64,000 nucleotides of DNA from Puffinus mauretanicus (Eukaryota; Chordata; Aves; Procellariiformes; Procellariidae), in NCBI GenBank assembly GCA_023333565.1, contig JAJKFH010003762.1:2914001-2978000 (forward strand), read 5' to 3'. The notes beneath the pieces were generated by a model. That model saw only the letters and a program-made list of their open reading frames with translations. It ran no database searches and was not told where the DNA came from. Of this stretch, positions 22,210 through 35,599 are shown one piece after another. The number at the start of each line of letters is the position of its first letter. Positions within the stretch are counted from its first letter, which is position 1. The translations under genes were made by a program, and so were the position numbers.

Positions 22210-25200
22210 CTGGTTTTGGTTTGCAGAATCAGGAATGGAGTAGCTACTAATTCACTCTTGCTGGTGCCGAGGAGCTGCTCTATCCATGACTAGTTGACTT
22301 GTGATATACTAGGAGATTATTTAAATTCTTGCTTTTGTACAGCTCTCTGTATTTTATTATGCACGTATTATCTTTGCTGGCCCCAGAAAAAGCCAGGGAA
22401 GAATTCTGACTCTCGGGTGAGTCAGATCACAACATCTTTGGGAGCTCCTCCTCTGGTACAGCACCTTCCCGATGGCTGCTGCCAGACTCAAACTCCAGCC
22501 CTTCATTTCAAAGTCAGGGGGCTCCTACTGAATGCAGCATGGCAGCTGCTTACACATTAAATGCAGGAAAACTCCTCCTTTTGGTGGCTTGCCATTTTGT
22601 GTTCCCTACGGCTGCTATGCTAGAGACGCTGAATGTAATGGATGACAATGTCCAGAAATTAAATACAAAGAAATAAAGAAAAAATAATCCTTGTTTCAAT
22701 AATAGTAGTAGTATCAGGGCTTCAAGAGTACTGCTCTGAACACACATATTCCAGTATTTGTAATGGTGCTACTTTTTTGTCTAAATAGACAAGAACTAAT
22801 CTGAAAGTCAACAACTTGACCTACTGTAACAAGTCCTCCTTCTCGTTATTATTAATCTATTACTTTGTAATTCAGAATTAAGATATTTCAAACAATCTTT
22901 CATAGAATTACTTTATTAATCAACCATTTGTTCTGTTATCTCCCTTAAGCACTGAAAATAAATTTAGGAATGTGATTTTCTTATTCAAAACCAGGTCTTT
23001 ATCCCTGAGGTCCGTGCTTTACAAACAGACTTACCAGAAATTTTTTTTGCACGTTCTCCCATATTTGCTATTAAAGGCAGTGGTATTATGCTCTGCCACT
23101 AAACCACAAATGTAATTATGAGGTGGAATTTCTTGGCCCAGTTTCAACATTTAAACACATAGTTAACAATGCCTAAGGAAATGCAACTAACCCCCACCTA
23201 CCCCCCCCCACGCCTACAAAAACAAACAAACTTTACTAGCAGTTCTACATCGTATCCCATGGGATTAGACAGAGGAAACAGCATGAAAAATGAAAATACT
23301 CCGGGAGCATTTAAATTATATTTTGAAAAGCAACTTAGAAATATTAGCCAGAAAAAGAGCAGTATCTGTATGCCTAACATACATATGGGGACCAAATGAC
23401 GTGAAAATGTTACGCTGGTTGGCATTGTATCTCCGTGATTTCCTTTGCGAGTTAAGTATTTTATACAGCCATAAACCAAAACATGCTAAGTGTCTTTCTA
23501 CATCTTTCTATTGTTGAATAAGTTTTAAGAGCAGATCCTAAGAAGCCAATCCTTCAAAAAATGCGTGCCTACTTCAAAAGATGAAAAGACGAGTACCTAA
23601 CAAGCTAACATATGGGTTCTTCATATTTTGATGACTGACCTCCAGTTTTTTCCTCTGATGAGTTTAAATATGACTTAACAGCTGGGACTCAGACTTCGGC
23701 CGAAGACCACTATTATTTTGCCAGCAAGTTCTCATGTGGAAGTATATTGAACTTTTATGCTTTCATCACAGCTAGTAAGTAAGAGCAAACATGATTTAGA
23801 AGAGACAAGACTCAACTACACAGCAAAACCTGAACTACAAATAAACTGATGTACCCTGAAATAACTCGTACATAACCCAAGAATGGTGGTTAGTCCTTTA
23901 TTTTTCAAAATATTTATTTCAACTTTAGCTTTTGCCATGAAAAAAGAATCAGTCTCCAAGTATATCCTAAGCTCCCTCTGCTATGTGAAGAAAAAGAAAA
24001 GTTAGATTCTGTTAAAAAGCTTTTACGAAAGTGATAAGGAGCAAAGCTGTATTTTCATTCAGTTGAGGTTCAAGATTGGCTTTTAGTTATTTTTTTCTCA
24101 TATCAAAGGATATTTGAGATCATATTATACAAAGAGCACTATGAACTAACATTTTATCTATAATCTCATTAACCATTATGTGATGTTCCTTTTCTTGGTA
24201 AAAACTTCAAAAGTTCTTACATTCACTGTTATGCATTTTTATTTTAATTGAAAATGTTAAATTAGCAACTAAAGTACAATGACTCAGACAATATGTTTTC
24301 ATCTTTTTTGGTAAAAGGGTGATGGTTGGCAACTGGGGAATGCAAGTATTTTCTTAGTTTACCCCAAATAGCAGTATTTCCTACCATTTTGATTGTGCAC
24401 TGTATTTATGCATTTGTATTTTATACTTTTAAATATAAGATATTCAGTGGGATAAAGAATGGATATTACAAACTACACAAATGCATTTCGTTAAGATCAT
24501 CATTTTGGTAAATACTACGGACTTTTGCTTTTAAAACTCATTTGACCTTCCACTGAAATCAAAATAGTGCAAATACCGCTTAAAAGTTTTAAGATATCTT
24601 TACATACACAGCAGTATCACATCATATATTCCTCCCTTTACTTGATGAATACAGACTGTTTATTCATTACTCTTAAATGCATTACTGTCTTATATCATTT
24701 GAAATGTGCGGTTTTATGTTTTATTGCATAAATTATCAAAATTACTATGAATATTTAAGGATACACATAATAAAAAAAACCAAAGTGCCACCTAGAGCAC
24801 TCAAAATATATGTATTTTTTTAAATTTCAAGGCAAAATTCAGCTCCTAACTGGTCCCTGCAAATGAAATGAAAAATGAATGTGTGAAGAATAATAAGCTA
24901 ATGAATAAAATCAAAGCCCCTTAAGGTCAGTAACAAAACTTGATTTGTGGGGAATATCACTATTATAGTGGAAGCAACATTCTTCCCATTGAGATTTGCA
25001 CCTGAATAAAGTATAGCAAACCTAACAATAACACTTCTAATGAACTTTCAAAGTTCACCACATCTTTCACTGACCTATAGGAGAATAAAATCCAGGAGCA
25101 ATTACAAATCCTTGGAAAATAAATAAGATAGCAAAAAATATTTTAAAAGCCCCAAACTCTTAATTATGTAAAGTAAGGCGCAGTTAAGCTTTATTTCTAC

Positions 25201-25550
25201 TAGCTATCACCTGGTTCAGATTTCTTTTAGCACTTTAGTGCTCCTTCTCTGCATTGGCAGGTCTCTCTCTACTGGGTATTTACTGTGACTGTGAGTTACA
25301 AACTAATACAGGCAGAATATTTGGATAATTGAATGGAAAATGGCCTTTCTATCTATTTGGAAAAATCGTTTTCCCCCATCAAATCATGAAAATTATTTTA
25401 CTTACATCAAATGTACATTAATATGGAGCAGATAGGGAATTGCAGAAAAACTTCCATGTTTCTCCCCCAGGAAAAGCTCTCCTCTCACAGGCTCTCCCCA
25501 ATGATATGACTCTCTGTTGATGATGCGAACCTCCTCCACACAGGCCCGTC
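22210..25550. other. Intron-like stretch
   Basis: AT-rich DNA with a C-run (about 23,197-23,212). A possible minus-strand exon near 22,556-22,623 (good acceptor, GTAAGC donor) does not match the phase of its neighbour. A possible 30-base plus-strand microexon is noted in the findings. No repeats recognised. Confidence 0.3.
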
Positions 25551-25559
25551 ATCTTTCTC

Positions 25560-25960
25560 CTCTAGCCAGAAACATAAGACTGGGTGGGACCTTTCAGGTA
25601 ATCAAGCCCAGTTCTCTCCTACTAGAGGTAACCCTGTCCTGTCATCCCTTTTATAAAAACTGATGAAACTCCATCTTCAAAATTATAAAGCTTTCTGCCC
25701 CTCTGCCTATCAAAGAGCTACATTAAAACCTCACCAGTTACAAGCCAATAGGCAAATTTTTGCACTTTCATTATACAATAAGCATTCCCACCCCTGGCAT
25801 CGAGATCTAGGAAGCCTTCTGAGAAACCACAGTTCTCCGTCCAACAGCTGAATAATTTGCCTTATGGACTTTGTCCAATGGACTGACTATATTACCTGAG
25901 ACTAGCCCTCTCTTACTGTTTCATTTTCATAAAATTACAAATAATTACAGAAACTTAGTC
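25560..25960 (-). mobile_element. Decayed CR1-type LINE 3' end
   Basis: Read on the plus strand, this starts 'gactgggtgggacctttcag' and continues with a short segment resembling 'tcaagcccagt' and 'ccctgtcctgtcatccc'. This is the inverted form of the CR1 3' end as found in sauropsids. It is followed by text like the 'aaactccatctt' and 'agagctac' blocks of the same region. The copy is old and many bases differ, so the right-hand limit is approximate. Family call is from remembered consensus and would need alignment. Confidence 0.5.
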
Positions 25961-25969
25961 AGATAGAAA

Positions 25970-28900
25970 ACTGGGTATCGAGGTTGTTTGCTATTATAAA
26001 CAGCACAGGCAGCATAAGGAGAGCATTACTCTACACTTGCACTTCTCGATTTAGTGAAAGTATGTCTTAGGTGGTGGGTGACTACAAAGGGTAGGTTAAA
26101 TTCACCTGCTAATTTAGCTAAAACAAACATAAATAGTGTATCTGTAAGGAGTAAAAAAGGGGCAATCTGCTATATCCAGAAAGATCAGCACTAGGTTTCC
26201 AATGAAGAATTGAAGCAACGTTGATGATGTAGCCCCTGGAATGGATCTTCAACTGCCCAACTCTCAAAAATCTTCCATGGTCTGTAACCCAACTCTTCTA
26301 ACAACACTCATCCAAAATGCTGACCTTAAACCGTATCATCCCCTCCACAGCCAGTTCTAAAAGCATCATAGACTGCCACTGGGCTTATCGCTCGATAACA
26401 GCAAGGCTATCCGCAGAGTCCTTTAATGTGTTTTCAGTGTTCATTTTCAGAAAGAGCGGCAAAATTGCAGAAGTCCAGTCACATTACAAATGTCATATGG
26501 CCAGGTTAGTAAAGCCCACTGCAAATAAAGCAATCTGTAACATATAATTAGTAAAGACATTGCTCCTGAAAATTACTATTTCTGAACTAATATAAATGCA
26601 AAATTATTTGGAAGTTAACATCCCTCTTTATATTGGCATCTTTCTGAAGTTTGTATTTTATTAGCGTTTAAAGTTTTCAAGTGCCACATGCTACTGAGAA
26701 TATTTACTGGTGATAAAGAGCCACCCTATTGCTCTTATAAACCTCTGTATGGAGGAAGATTGCATAGCCAGAAAGTGGCTTGCAATCAAATCTTTCCATC
26801 AGTAGCCAGAAAGCAGCGAAAGACAAACTTTACAAAGTGTATATGCTAGCACATCTGAATCTACTTCACATCTTGAGTGAAGGAGCTTTGTGTGGAAACA
26901 AATTTGGCACTTAGTTTTCAAGGAGCAACAGCAGAATTCAAGACTTGGTTCATTAGTACATGACAGGGATGCAAAAACGAAGCTCTGCTGGTTGTAGATA
27001 CAAAACAGAGCGAGATGCCAACCTGACAGTCGCACTATCAAAGCTCTAACAAGAAAAAACAACAGTATGAGAACAGCATCCTACACAGACTAGGCTGTGA
27101 CTGAGCAAACCTCTCCGGAGGTAGGATGCCAAACCCCACTGCTGAAAAGATGACAGTATTTCAGAATTTAAAAAGAAGGGAAGAGATTTGCTCTCTTCTT
27201 CATTATCTGTGCATTGCAAACAGAAACAAAGGCATCTGCAAATTACCCTCTGGCAGCACCTCTCTGCTTCTACGGATTACAGATAGAGACTACAGCAGCT
27301 GCATTGCTAACTTGGCTGTCTCAGTTTAGTCCAAAAATCCACCCTGGAATGAATGCAGACCTTTAATATACCTACCAAAATACGTACTTGTTATATGCAG
27401 AGTTAAATCAATTCAGTTCAGTCAACTCTGGAAAAACAGAGAAGAATAAAAAAACCCCACAAGTACCTGAAAACTCTCAGTTTATAAACACTCATTCCAC
27501 AAATCTGTGCGCTGTGGCTCATGTCCAAAGAGAAACATCGCTGGTTCTCAACAATGATGAAAAGCAATGTCACATGAGATCCTCCTTTACTAAAATACTA
27601 CTTTTATGAAACATGCCATACAACAGTTTTAGTGCACTGAGAGGCTCTGCATAATCAGATGTAAACTCTGCTCATAAACAAACTTTTTTTTTTTCCCATC
27701 AAACGCTATGACTGATCTTCACTGCTTGAAAATCCTCTGAAGTTATGAAGTGAACAAGGCAGGTATCAGTACAGTGAAAATTAGAGAATTAATTTATCTT
27801 AAAAAGGTACAAGCAAATTCTTTCAAATAACAGAAAGTCCCGTTTGATTCATTATTAAATTCACCCCATGTTTGACATGAAAAATTCTGAAGTACCAAGA
27901 AATACTCTAGGTAAGTAAGTATTCGTGTATGAGCAGTGATGAGCTAAAACTTTCAGACAGGCTGGTGGGCTGAAAGATGAGATCATCAACTTGAGTCCTT
28001 CAGCTCATTACCTTAGGCACTATCCAAACCATTAAAACACAACTGGAAATATATACCATTCATATTATAAAGGAGTCACACTTGAGATTACTTGAAAATG
28101 ACAGAAGACAGAAAAAGAATGGCTCTATGGACCATTTACTCACCTGCTGAGTTACAAATATGGGACAACTTAAAAAAAAAAAAACAAATCCCATGGTGAT
28201 TTGAATATCCCAGCCACAATAGAACCACATACAGTATTACAATATATTAAGACAGAAGAGGGCAAAAGTAGCATGGAGTTGGTGAGAATCATTCAAAGCC
28301 CAGGACTCTCACGTGCTTTGGCTTCATTTAATGTCTGATTTTTTTCATGAGCAATATTGACTTCTGCACAGCGTGAGAGCCAACACCAACCAGATCACAC
28401 CAAGGACCTCACAGGCGCAGTCTCATTTTGCTTTCCTAATGAATTGTACAAGTAATTAACCATCAACATTGATACAGTGCAGAAATTACGAGTACCTATT
28501 AACTAAACAAAAATTAAAATGTTCAATTAGTCTCTGAGACTTCAAACAGCTGTGCAGAACTGCAAGCATCTCCTGAAGGACCAGCACTTCTCTTGTCACG
28601 GCTGGTGAGTACCTTCATGCCCGTTGTGCAAATACCGTCCTTGCAAGTATCCGTGAGACCGCCGGTCTGCGACCTGTAACTTCAGTTTCTCAAATTGTTG
28701 CCTCTTGTGTCCAGTCCTGACAAATTCTACAGGTTTTGCTGAAGTTAACCCTAGTTCTTGCATAGTCCCTGAACTTCAAGATTTCAGCCTCGAAGCCAGT
28801 GTTCAACTGATCCTCCGCCACACTCTTCAGCCCTAGGTTTGTCATAAATCCCCCCATTTTCAGGTTCTTGTGCCCTCTCACCTGCCTTAGTGGAGAGCAA

Positions 28901-29360
28901 TACAACTCAAATTTCCATCACGGAGATCCCCGATAAGGCTCTTCCACCTGAGCTAACTGAAAACAAAACCAAAAATGTGCTTCAAGCCCATTTATTTTCC
29001 CTCCTTTTTTGTTCATGCCTATTGCTTTAACATACAGGCACGTTAAAGGGTTTCATATACTGCTTTCCTGTAGTATATGATCTCTAACTTATTAGCATAG
29101 TTTGAAATGACCTTGTGCATAACATGGCAACTCATTTTACCTGCTCCCCTTGATAAACAAAGCTCCACACAGGCATCTGTAAGTCACCTGCTGTCTCCCT
29201 ACAGATAGCTTCAGCCTCTCTCAGGACGTGCCCGCACCCTTATCTGCCGGGGAGTTCACAGTGCTCCCCCCTTCTCCAACCTCTAGGTCCCCTCCTCGGA
29301 GAGTCATTCATGATCCAAACACCTTTGTTTTCCTCTTTACTCTCCGTTGCTTACAGGGAG
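25970..29360. other. Intron-like stretch
   Basis: AT-rich with poly-A and poly-T runs. One strong minus-strand acceptor at about 27,049-27,050 opens two different frames downstream but no good donor follows within 100 bases, so no exon is called. A plus-strand frame at 27,126-27,329 has nothing recognisable. Confidence 0.3.
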
Positions 29361-29369
29361 GTCTCTTAC

Positions 29370-29465
29370 CAAGAATCTCCGCAAAGTTACTAATATTATG
29401 GGAAATAAAACCAAATATGTTAACATTGGGATAGGACTCAGAAAGCCTGCATTCATTTCCAAGCT
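29370..29465 (-). CDS. Candidate internal exon (ESYPNVNIFGFISHNISNFA), unknown protein
   Basis: Very good splice signals: the acceptor is a T-rich stretch ending 'tatgaaccttacag' and the donor is CTTG|GTAAGAG. The exon is 96 bases with two leading bases, 31 codons and one trailing base. The peptide begins LGNECRLS, continues ESYPNVNIFGFISHNISNFA and ends EIL. It sits alone, with no phase partner identified on either side, so its place in the same minus-strand gene as the 22 kb and 18 kb candidates is only inferred from strand and spacing. Confidence 0.3.
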
Positions 29466-29819
29466 CTGTAAGGTTCATAAACAAAATAGAGCAAACCACT
29501 TAAACTTCTTGCGCCTGAATTCTTTACCTAAAAATTGATTTTCCGCACACACACACTTCCCAGAAACACCGTTAGGATAAAAATCATCATGTTTTGCCAG
29601 TTGCTCAGCTATTAATGTAGGTCACAAAGTACATAAATAAGAATTGATTAAGAAAAGCAGGAAGTGAAAACAGTCCATATGTAGCTAATATTGCTACCGA
29701 AACCTAAACTTCTGCATTTCCTGCCATTGTTACTTTAATTATGAAATCCTAATGTTGCACTACGGTAACTGCCATGTTTAGTTTCCTAGCTGTCTTTAAA
29801 GGAAATATTAAAAGAGAAT

Positions 29820-29910
29820 TAAAAAAAAAAATAAACCAAAAACCAACCCCCTCCCGCCAAAAAAACCCACACCAAAACCCCAACCAAACAACAATAACAA
29901 CAAAAAAAGC
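29820..29910. repeat. A/C-rich simple tract
   Basis: Poly-A followed by mixed AAC, ACC and CAAAA units for about 90 bases. Confidence 0.8.
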
Positions 29911-30439
29911 CCACACAACTCAGAAGTTTTTCGAGTTCCTCCGACTCATCAGTGCGTTCTCGATGGAGATTCACTCGCAAACTTCACTTTGAGCTCTGCT
30001 CTGGTCCCTTCTTGCTGCCTGGGATTAAAGGGAACAGAAAGCTGATGGACTGTCCCAAAGGAGCAAAGTCTATCCATTTGTTCTCCAGATAAGCTAATTT
30101 ATCTCTGCCTGAAAAGAAACCCTGACATGGATCTGCCTATAAATTTGTACAGAGCAAAAAAGGCTGAAGCAGAAACAGAACTAAACCAAGCCAAAAAACC
30201 CCAAGCAACAACAAAACTAAATGATCTTTTTTGCTTCTGCGCTTACAATGGAAAAGGTTAGGTAAATGATCACCTTACTGGAATCTTTTTTTTTTTTTTG
30301 TGGGTTGAGAATCAGTCAGTAAAGGTCAGAGGAGAAATATGGGCAAAACGAATGGTAACAGATCACAAGTGTGAGATGGTGTTCCCTCAACTTCTGCAGG
30401 AACTCTCGTACGCATAGCCGAGCTATTACTGCTCACATT

Positions 30440-31900
30440 AATCTCACTTAAACCCATCTCCATACCAGAAAAATGTAAGATCGCGAACACAGTGCCAATC
30501 TCCCAATAGGGCTCTCAGGGGGATCTGGAAAACTACAAAACAATTAATTTGATGTACACATTGAGCAAGTTGATAGGAACTGTTACAAAGAACAGAAGTC
30601 TTTGAACACAGAGCTAGATACAGCATGCTGGGCAAGAGTCAACATGGCATTTGCACAATTGCCCCATAAATCTATTAGCATTGCTAGAGAATCAATGTAT
30701 GTGAGGACAATAATGATAGGATCAATCGACTAGTTTGATCTCCAAACAAATGACTAACTTGTTAAAAGATGGGAAATAAAAGATGGTATTAAACATCCAG
30801 TTTCTCTGTGAAAATAGGTCAGTATCAGTGTTCCACAGGAGTTTTGTAGGACACAGCTGAATAAATGGGTTGGAAAAGGGGGAAGAACGGTGTGCAGAAA
30901 GAGTACTCTACGAATACTAAGTCACTCATAGCAATACAAATGAAGGCTGACTGAGAGAATTGCAAATGACCTCACACAGCAAAGGACTAGACAGTAAAAT
31001 GGAAGACAAAACTCAGTGTTGACAGGTATAAAGAATTGCAGGGAGTGGTGGTGAGGATGGGTGGGGAGGAAAACAACCCCAACCCTATGTATACAATACG
31101 GGCTCTGGGTGAGCTGTCACCGCTACAGAGAAAAACCTTGCACTCATTAGGGCCATATTTAAGAAAACGCCGGTTTAGTTTCAGCAGCAGTCAAAAAAAA
31201 TCAAATACTGTTAAAAATTATCAGGCACGTAGACCAGCACAGAACAGACCATTAAGCCAGCATTTAAACTGCAGACACTGCAGACTGAATATGTTATCTA
31301 GCTTGCATGCAGTCCTCCAGTCTCAAAAGAGACGTAACAGAACTAGGAAAGGCAGAGAGAAGAACAAGGATGATCAAAGGTTCTTCTGTTCAAGGAACTA
31401 AATAGACATGGATTTCCCAGCCTGGAAGACAAACAATCAAGGTGGTATCAAAGGGATCTGTGATAAATGGAGCAGCATAAAGGCAGTGGATAAGGAATCA
31501 TTTGTCTCTTACAAGATAAGAACAAAGGAGCATCAAGTGAAATTAGCAGGTAGCAAATTCAAAACAAACAAAAGAAGGTACTTCGAACATACATTGTTCT
31601 ACCATAGAACTCACTGCACAGGATATTGCAGATGATAAAAATGCACATGGTTTTAAAAACAATCAGACAAACTAATGGAAGAAAAATCTATCGAGGGCTA
31701 TTAAACCCAAGATACCATCTCTGTTTCAGGAAGTTTGTGAGATGCAGATTGCTGAAAGCTGGGAAAATATGCTAGGAAAGCACCACTACGTGCTTGCCTT
31801 TTACCGTCTTCCCTAGGCATCTGCTATCGGTCACTGGCCAAGACAGGACAGGCTATGACAACAGCCAGTAGCGCAACTCCTATGGAGTCAATCGAGAGGG
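30440..31900 (+). mobile_element. Long decayed CR1/L3-type LINE, RT domain to 3' end
   Basis: About 1.4 kb follows in order the layout of sauropsid CR1/L3 elements. 'gggggatctggaaaactaca' lies near 30,519. 'aagagtcaacatggcattt' follows near 30,637, in the RT domain. A 'gaataaatgggttggaaaagg' block lies near 30,859. 'agtttcagcagcagtcaaaa' is near 31,178. 'aaattagcaggtagcaaatt' and 'aaaacaaacaaaagaaggta' lie near 31,541-31,580, then 'agaactcactgcacaggata' near 31,606. The 3' part carries 'ggtcactggccaagacagga' near 31,830. There is no intact frame. Retention of both RT and 3' end makes this the clearest transposon in the window. The age inferred from divergence is pre-avian. Confidence 0.75.
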
Positions 31901-31989
31901 CAAAATGTATGATACCGAGGACCCAGTGTCCACATTTTGTTCGGATGATTTCACTTCCAGCTAGAGCCAGTCTGGTCCCGCTGACTGAA

Positions 31990-34365
31990 TGGGTATTACC
32001 AAATTGAAAACATCTTTTGGTTTAGCGGCGCCCGAAAAGAAACCCGTCTGCGCGCTCGAGCCCCTTCGGCAACGTGCGCACGTCTGCAGGAAGCGGGGAC
32101 AATGAGCGGACTTGCTTCAGAAGTGCACTCCCGACCCACACCAAAACGTTCATGCAGATACACCTGCGTCCAAACAAATGCTTGCCCTGAGAGGTTGACC
32201 GCTCTCCCGAATCAGTGACCCTCCTGAATCCAGCAGATGCCCTCCAGAACGTGCCATGCCCCAAAGAGTGATGAAGGCTGAACTGGGTCTTGCTACAGGA
32301 TCGGTCCTGAAGCATCTTCCTGGTTACATCCCACTCTGCTTAATGCTCTCTGGGTACAACTATAGAATTAGGCCTCTAAGCATAAAGCTATGGACATGAG
32401 AAACTTTCTACTGCACATTTCTTTAAGCAGTTTTTAAACTTTAATATCTTTAATGCAGCAATCAGCTTCTTTTCACCTCATGAATATACATACACGCTGA
32501 TCTGTAATGACTAATATACTGATACCAGCTTTTAGCCATCTATACATTAAAAAATACAACTGGTACCTTCCTTATAATGAGAAATTTGTAATTCTATTCG
32601 TATTTTGAAAATTATTAAAGACATCCATGCCTCCTTCCAAGAAGACAACCAGTATATAATTCCAATTGATAGATGTTGAAGGGGGTTACAGACTTGCAAA
32701 ATATATTTTTCTATTAGAAACTTTACTGACATTTTCTCATCACAAGAGCTTGACTTTTATCAAGTAGTTAAATATAGCATTACATTGCATTTCTCTTCAT
32801 GGAAAACACTATTTTAATTATATTATATTGCCTTTAATATGAAGGCACCTTTTAAGTAAGATGACAAGCCGATTTTGCAGTTTACAGCCACACCTGGTAT
32901 TTACTCAAAGCATATTCTCCTAGAAAGAACAATACACTTTAAAAACAAACAAAAAACCCTCAAAATGCGTCTGATCCTGACTTCTGTTACTTAATTTTGC
33001 ATTTGTCTAATCATGCAATGTGAAAAACCTCAGCTGAATATTAAATGGAACTTCTTCACACGTATAAAAAGCCTTTTGATTTACCTTGAATTCCTGATTC
33101 TACCAATTTAATCTTTTGTGTTAAGTCTCTTCCAAAGCAGACTACTGCTTCCTTAAACAAAAGGTTATGTGTTCATTTTTGAAGAACAGTGATACTTTTG
33201 ACCTTGATAGAGAATATACAACTGATGGGAAAAGTCACTGCAGAAACTTCCAACAGATTAACGTGACAGCGCTGAACCTTTGCTTTATCTGCAACCTAAT
33301 TAAAAAGAAAGGTTCCCACCCCAAAAAGCCTTGTCAAGGTGCTTGTCATGAAGTGTTATAAAGTTCTGCATAAGGAGGCCCAAGGGCATTCAAAATTATT
33401 ACCAAAAAACTATTTTCTTCTGCAGAAGAACAATACAGGACCAGAATCTTCTCTTCAGAAAGCCAAATAAAAACTGTTAAGGTATTTTAAAGATCTGTAA
33501 GTACGTATCAGTCTTGTTTCATTTACACTGCATCTGGGAAAGCGAGAGAGAGAAATACAATTCTTTTTTCTTATCTTGGTCTGTCTTGTACAGGCTAAAA
33601 TAAAATCAATTGCCCTGTGGAAAAGCCTTGTAAAGAAAACTCATAAATCCTATTTATTTATCTATTTTTTCATCATACTAGAGCAACACAAGATAGTGTA
33701 TTTTTGTCACAGTGCCAGATGGTAAAAGAACCGTAACAATCACTGTTCTTCAACCCCAGGGACCATATTCACCATTCGAAAGATGAAATGATACCTAGCA
33801 ATTCACGAAATTATTTGACCTTTTGATTATCGTAATTAAACAACATTAAATTCCATCAACGATCATCCATAGCCAAAAGTTATGTGCTTATTCTTCCTAA
33901 GCAATGTACAAGGAGAACAAAAACTTCAGAGTTAGATCCCCCAAAATTATCACACTAAGTGGAAAGCTTTTTACATTTGCTAGCAGAAAAAAATGCTGGG
34001 AACGGGTCTTAAATCCTTCCCGTATCTGCCAATGAAAGTTCATCTTAGCGGTACATCTTTCCACTTAGGGTCCACATTTTATCCAATAGCTAATGCATGT
34101 CAAGTCCACAAAAGATCTTTGGAAGAGGAACCGGAATGCGTGAGTCACCTTCCTCACCGCGTGGCCAGAGCGAGTCTCCATCTCTGCCTGAGATAAATGA
34201 AGATTTACGGGGCCAAAAGGAATTATTTTCAGTCAGCTGGAGTGAGCGTGCACTTGCTCTGGGATTGACTCTAGCCCCTGGATGCTCACCTGTGAAAAAA
34301 TGTATGAACACCCTAAGGCAAAGGCAGTTACTGGACCTCAGACCCCAAATACTGAGCAACAGGTC
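31990..34365. other. Mostly non-coding; CpG-richer patch at its left
   Basis: About 32,020-32,230 is GC/CpG-enriched (several cgcg, gcgc and cgac steps) and may be a degraded island or an unrecognised repeat. From 32,330 to 33,990 the DNA is AT-rich without recognisable features. At 34,100-34,290 there is a minus-strand open frame after a strong acceptor, discussed in the findings. Confidence 0.3.
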
Positions 34366-34369
34366 TTAC

Positions 34370-34509
34370 CACGGTGTATCCATCTAACAGAGACACTGAT
34401 ATCCCTTCTTTCGATGATTTTTCCAAAGAAACTAGAAACCTCTCCTGTACATTTGTGTGGAATCCAATCCCCCAGGCATGACGACTGAGCAATTCCCAGA
34501 AAAAAGACT
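34370..34509 (-). CDS. Candidate internal exon, frame uncertain
   Basis: Strong acceptor 'ttgtctctttgactgcag' and donor GTG|GTAAGACC bound 140 bases. Two frames are open throughout. One (two leading bases, ends in phase 0) reads SFFWELLSRHAWGIGFHTNV and then QERFLVSLEKSSKEGISVSL. The other (one leading and one trailing base) reads VFFLGIAQSSCLGDWIPHKC and on through VSVRWIHR, and would join in phase to a possible exon at about 34,136-34,289. The splice sites are good but the double frame means coding status is unproven. It could be part of the same minus-strand gene. Confidence 0.2.
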
Positions 34510-34939
34510 CTGCAGTCAAAGAGACAACAGAGGTTTAGACACCAAAAGATGCAGACCAAGTCACTTCTAGTCATTGTGTCATCTGGAATTCGGCAGGAGG
34601 CTAACCTGGAAGCTGGTTTAGATCTCATTTTTGTACTTGCGCAGTCAAATCCTACCTGCACCCCACCGAAAAATCCTATTTTGTTTACTTTTTTCCCAAG
34701 CTAGGCTCGGACTCTTCAATCTTTTCCAACAACATTTCAGCAGAGCTCCATTTCGGATCTGAAGGATGGTGGAACATTTTCTGTTCTTCGTTATGAGCAC
34801 ACCCGATCTGAAGGCGGCTCACATACAACAGATATATGTGCTCAAGCAGCATCAGTGTGCCACAGACGTGATATTTTCGCAGATATATAAACAAGGCCAC
34901 ACCTATAATAAAGAGAGTAACTAACATCCCTGTCACCGA

Positions 34940-35590
34940 GGTGTCACAAAGTGAACTTCACATCAAAGAAAAGAGCCTTTAAGTTATTTAAAGATTTCAA
35001 GGTGTTGTAATGAGATGCTGCTCGCATGTAGGGAAAGAACTTGTTAACTGGTTTGCACTGTAGACAAACATCAACAAGCTTTAATAGATTTCTTTCATCT
35101 ATGTATCAGGCAACACTTTTCTTTTTCTTTTCTTTTTTTTTTTAATAGATTTTGTGGTTGTCCTCCAAAAGTTGAAATGTTACTTTGCACTAAGTACACC
35201 AAAACCTCTTTTATGAACGTTATTACCACAAAATTTCTGTTTCCGTGTAAAAGTTTGTTAGAAAAGATTTCACCACCATATGATTTAAGGAAACTCAATT
35301 AATTGTATTTTTAAATTCCCCGTTGCCAGATGGGATGTTACTCAAGACTGGCGTAATGATTCAAATACCACCAGTAGGTCCAGCCACCCAGAATTAAGAA
35401 GATGGCTCCATGGGTAGAGAAAACAGTTTCCTCCAAGATGGCTCTGATACTTCAAGACGAATTTGCTCAAACCAAAACAAATTCTCCACAGCCACGAAAG
35501 GATTTGCTGAGATACCGGGTCACAGGAGGCTAATGGCACTGCGACACACCTACTAAATCTTCTCTCACAAGCTTAATGCAATAAAGAAAA
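34940..35590. other. AT-rich non-coding stretch
   Basis: T-rich tract at about 35,117-35,145; no coding or repeat signal recognised. Confidence 0.3.
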
Positions 35591-35599
35591 TCCCTTTGC

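Noticed and set aside
26799..27062. Minus-strand frame after a strong acceptor.
   Set aside because: Two incompatible open frames and no acceptable donor; coding status cannot be supported.
28690..28905. Minus-strand 71-codon frame ending near a good GTGAGAGG donor.
   Set aside because: The open frame in the donor's phase has an upstream stop and no acceptor between, so no exon can be built.
31036..31635. Plus-strand open frames of 121 and 75 codons.
   Set aside because: They lie inside the decayed CR1/L3 LINE and are not host genes.
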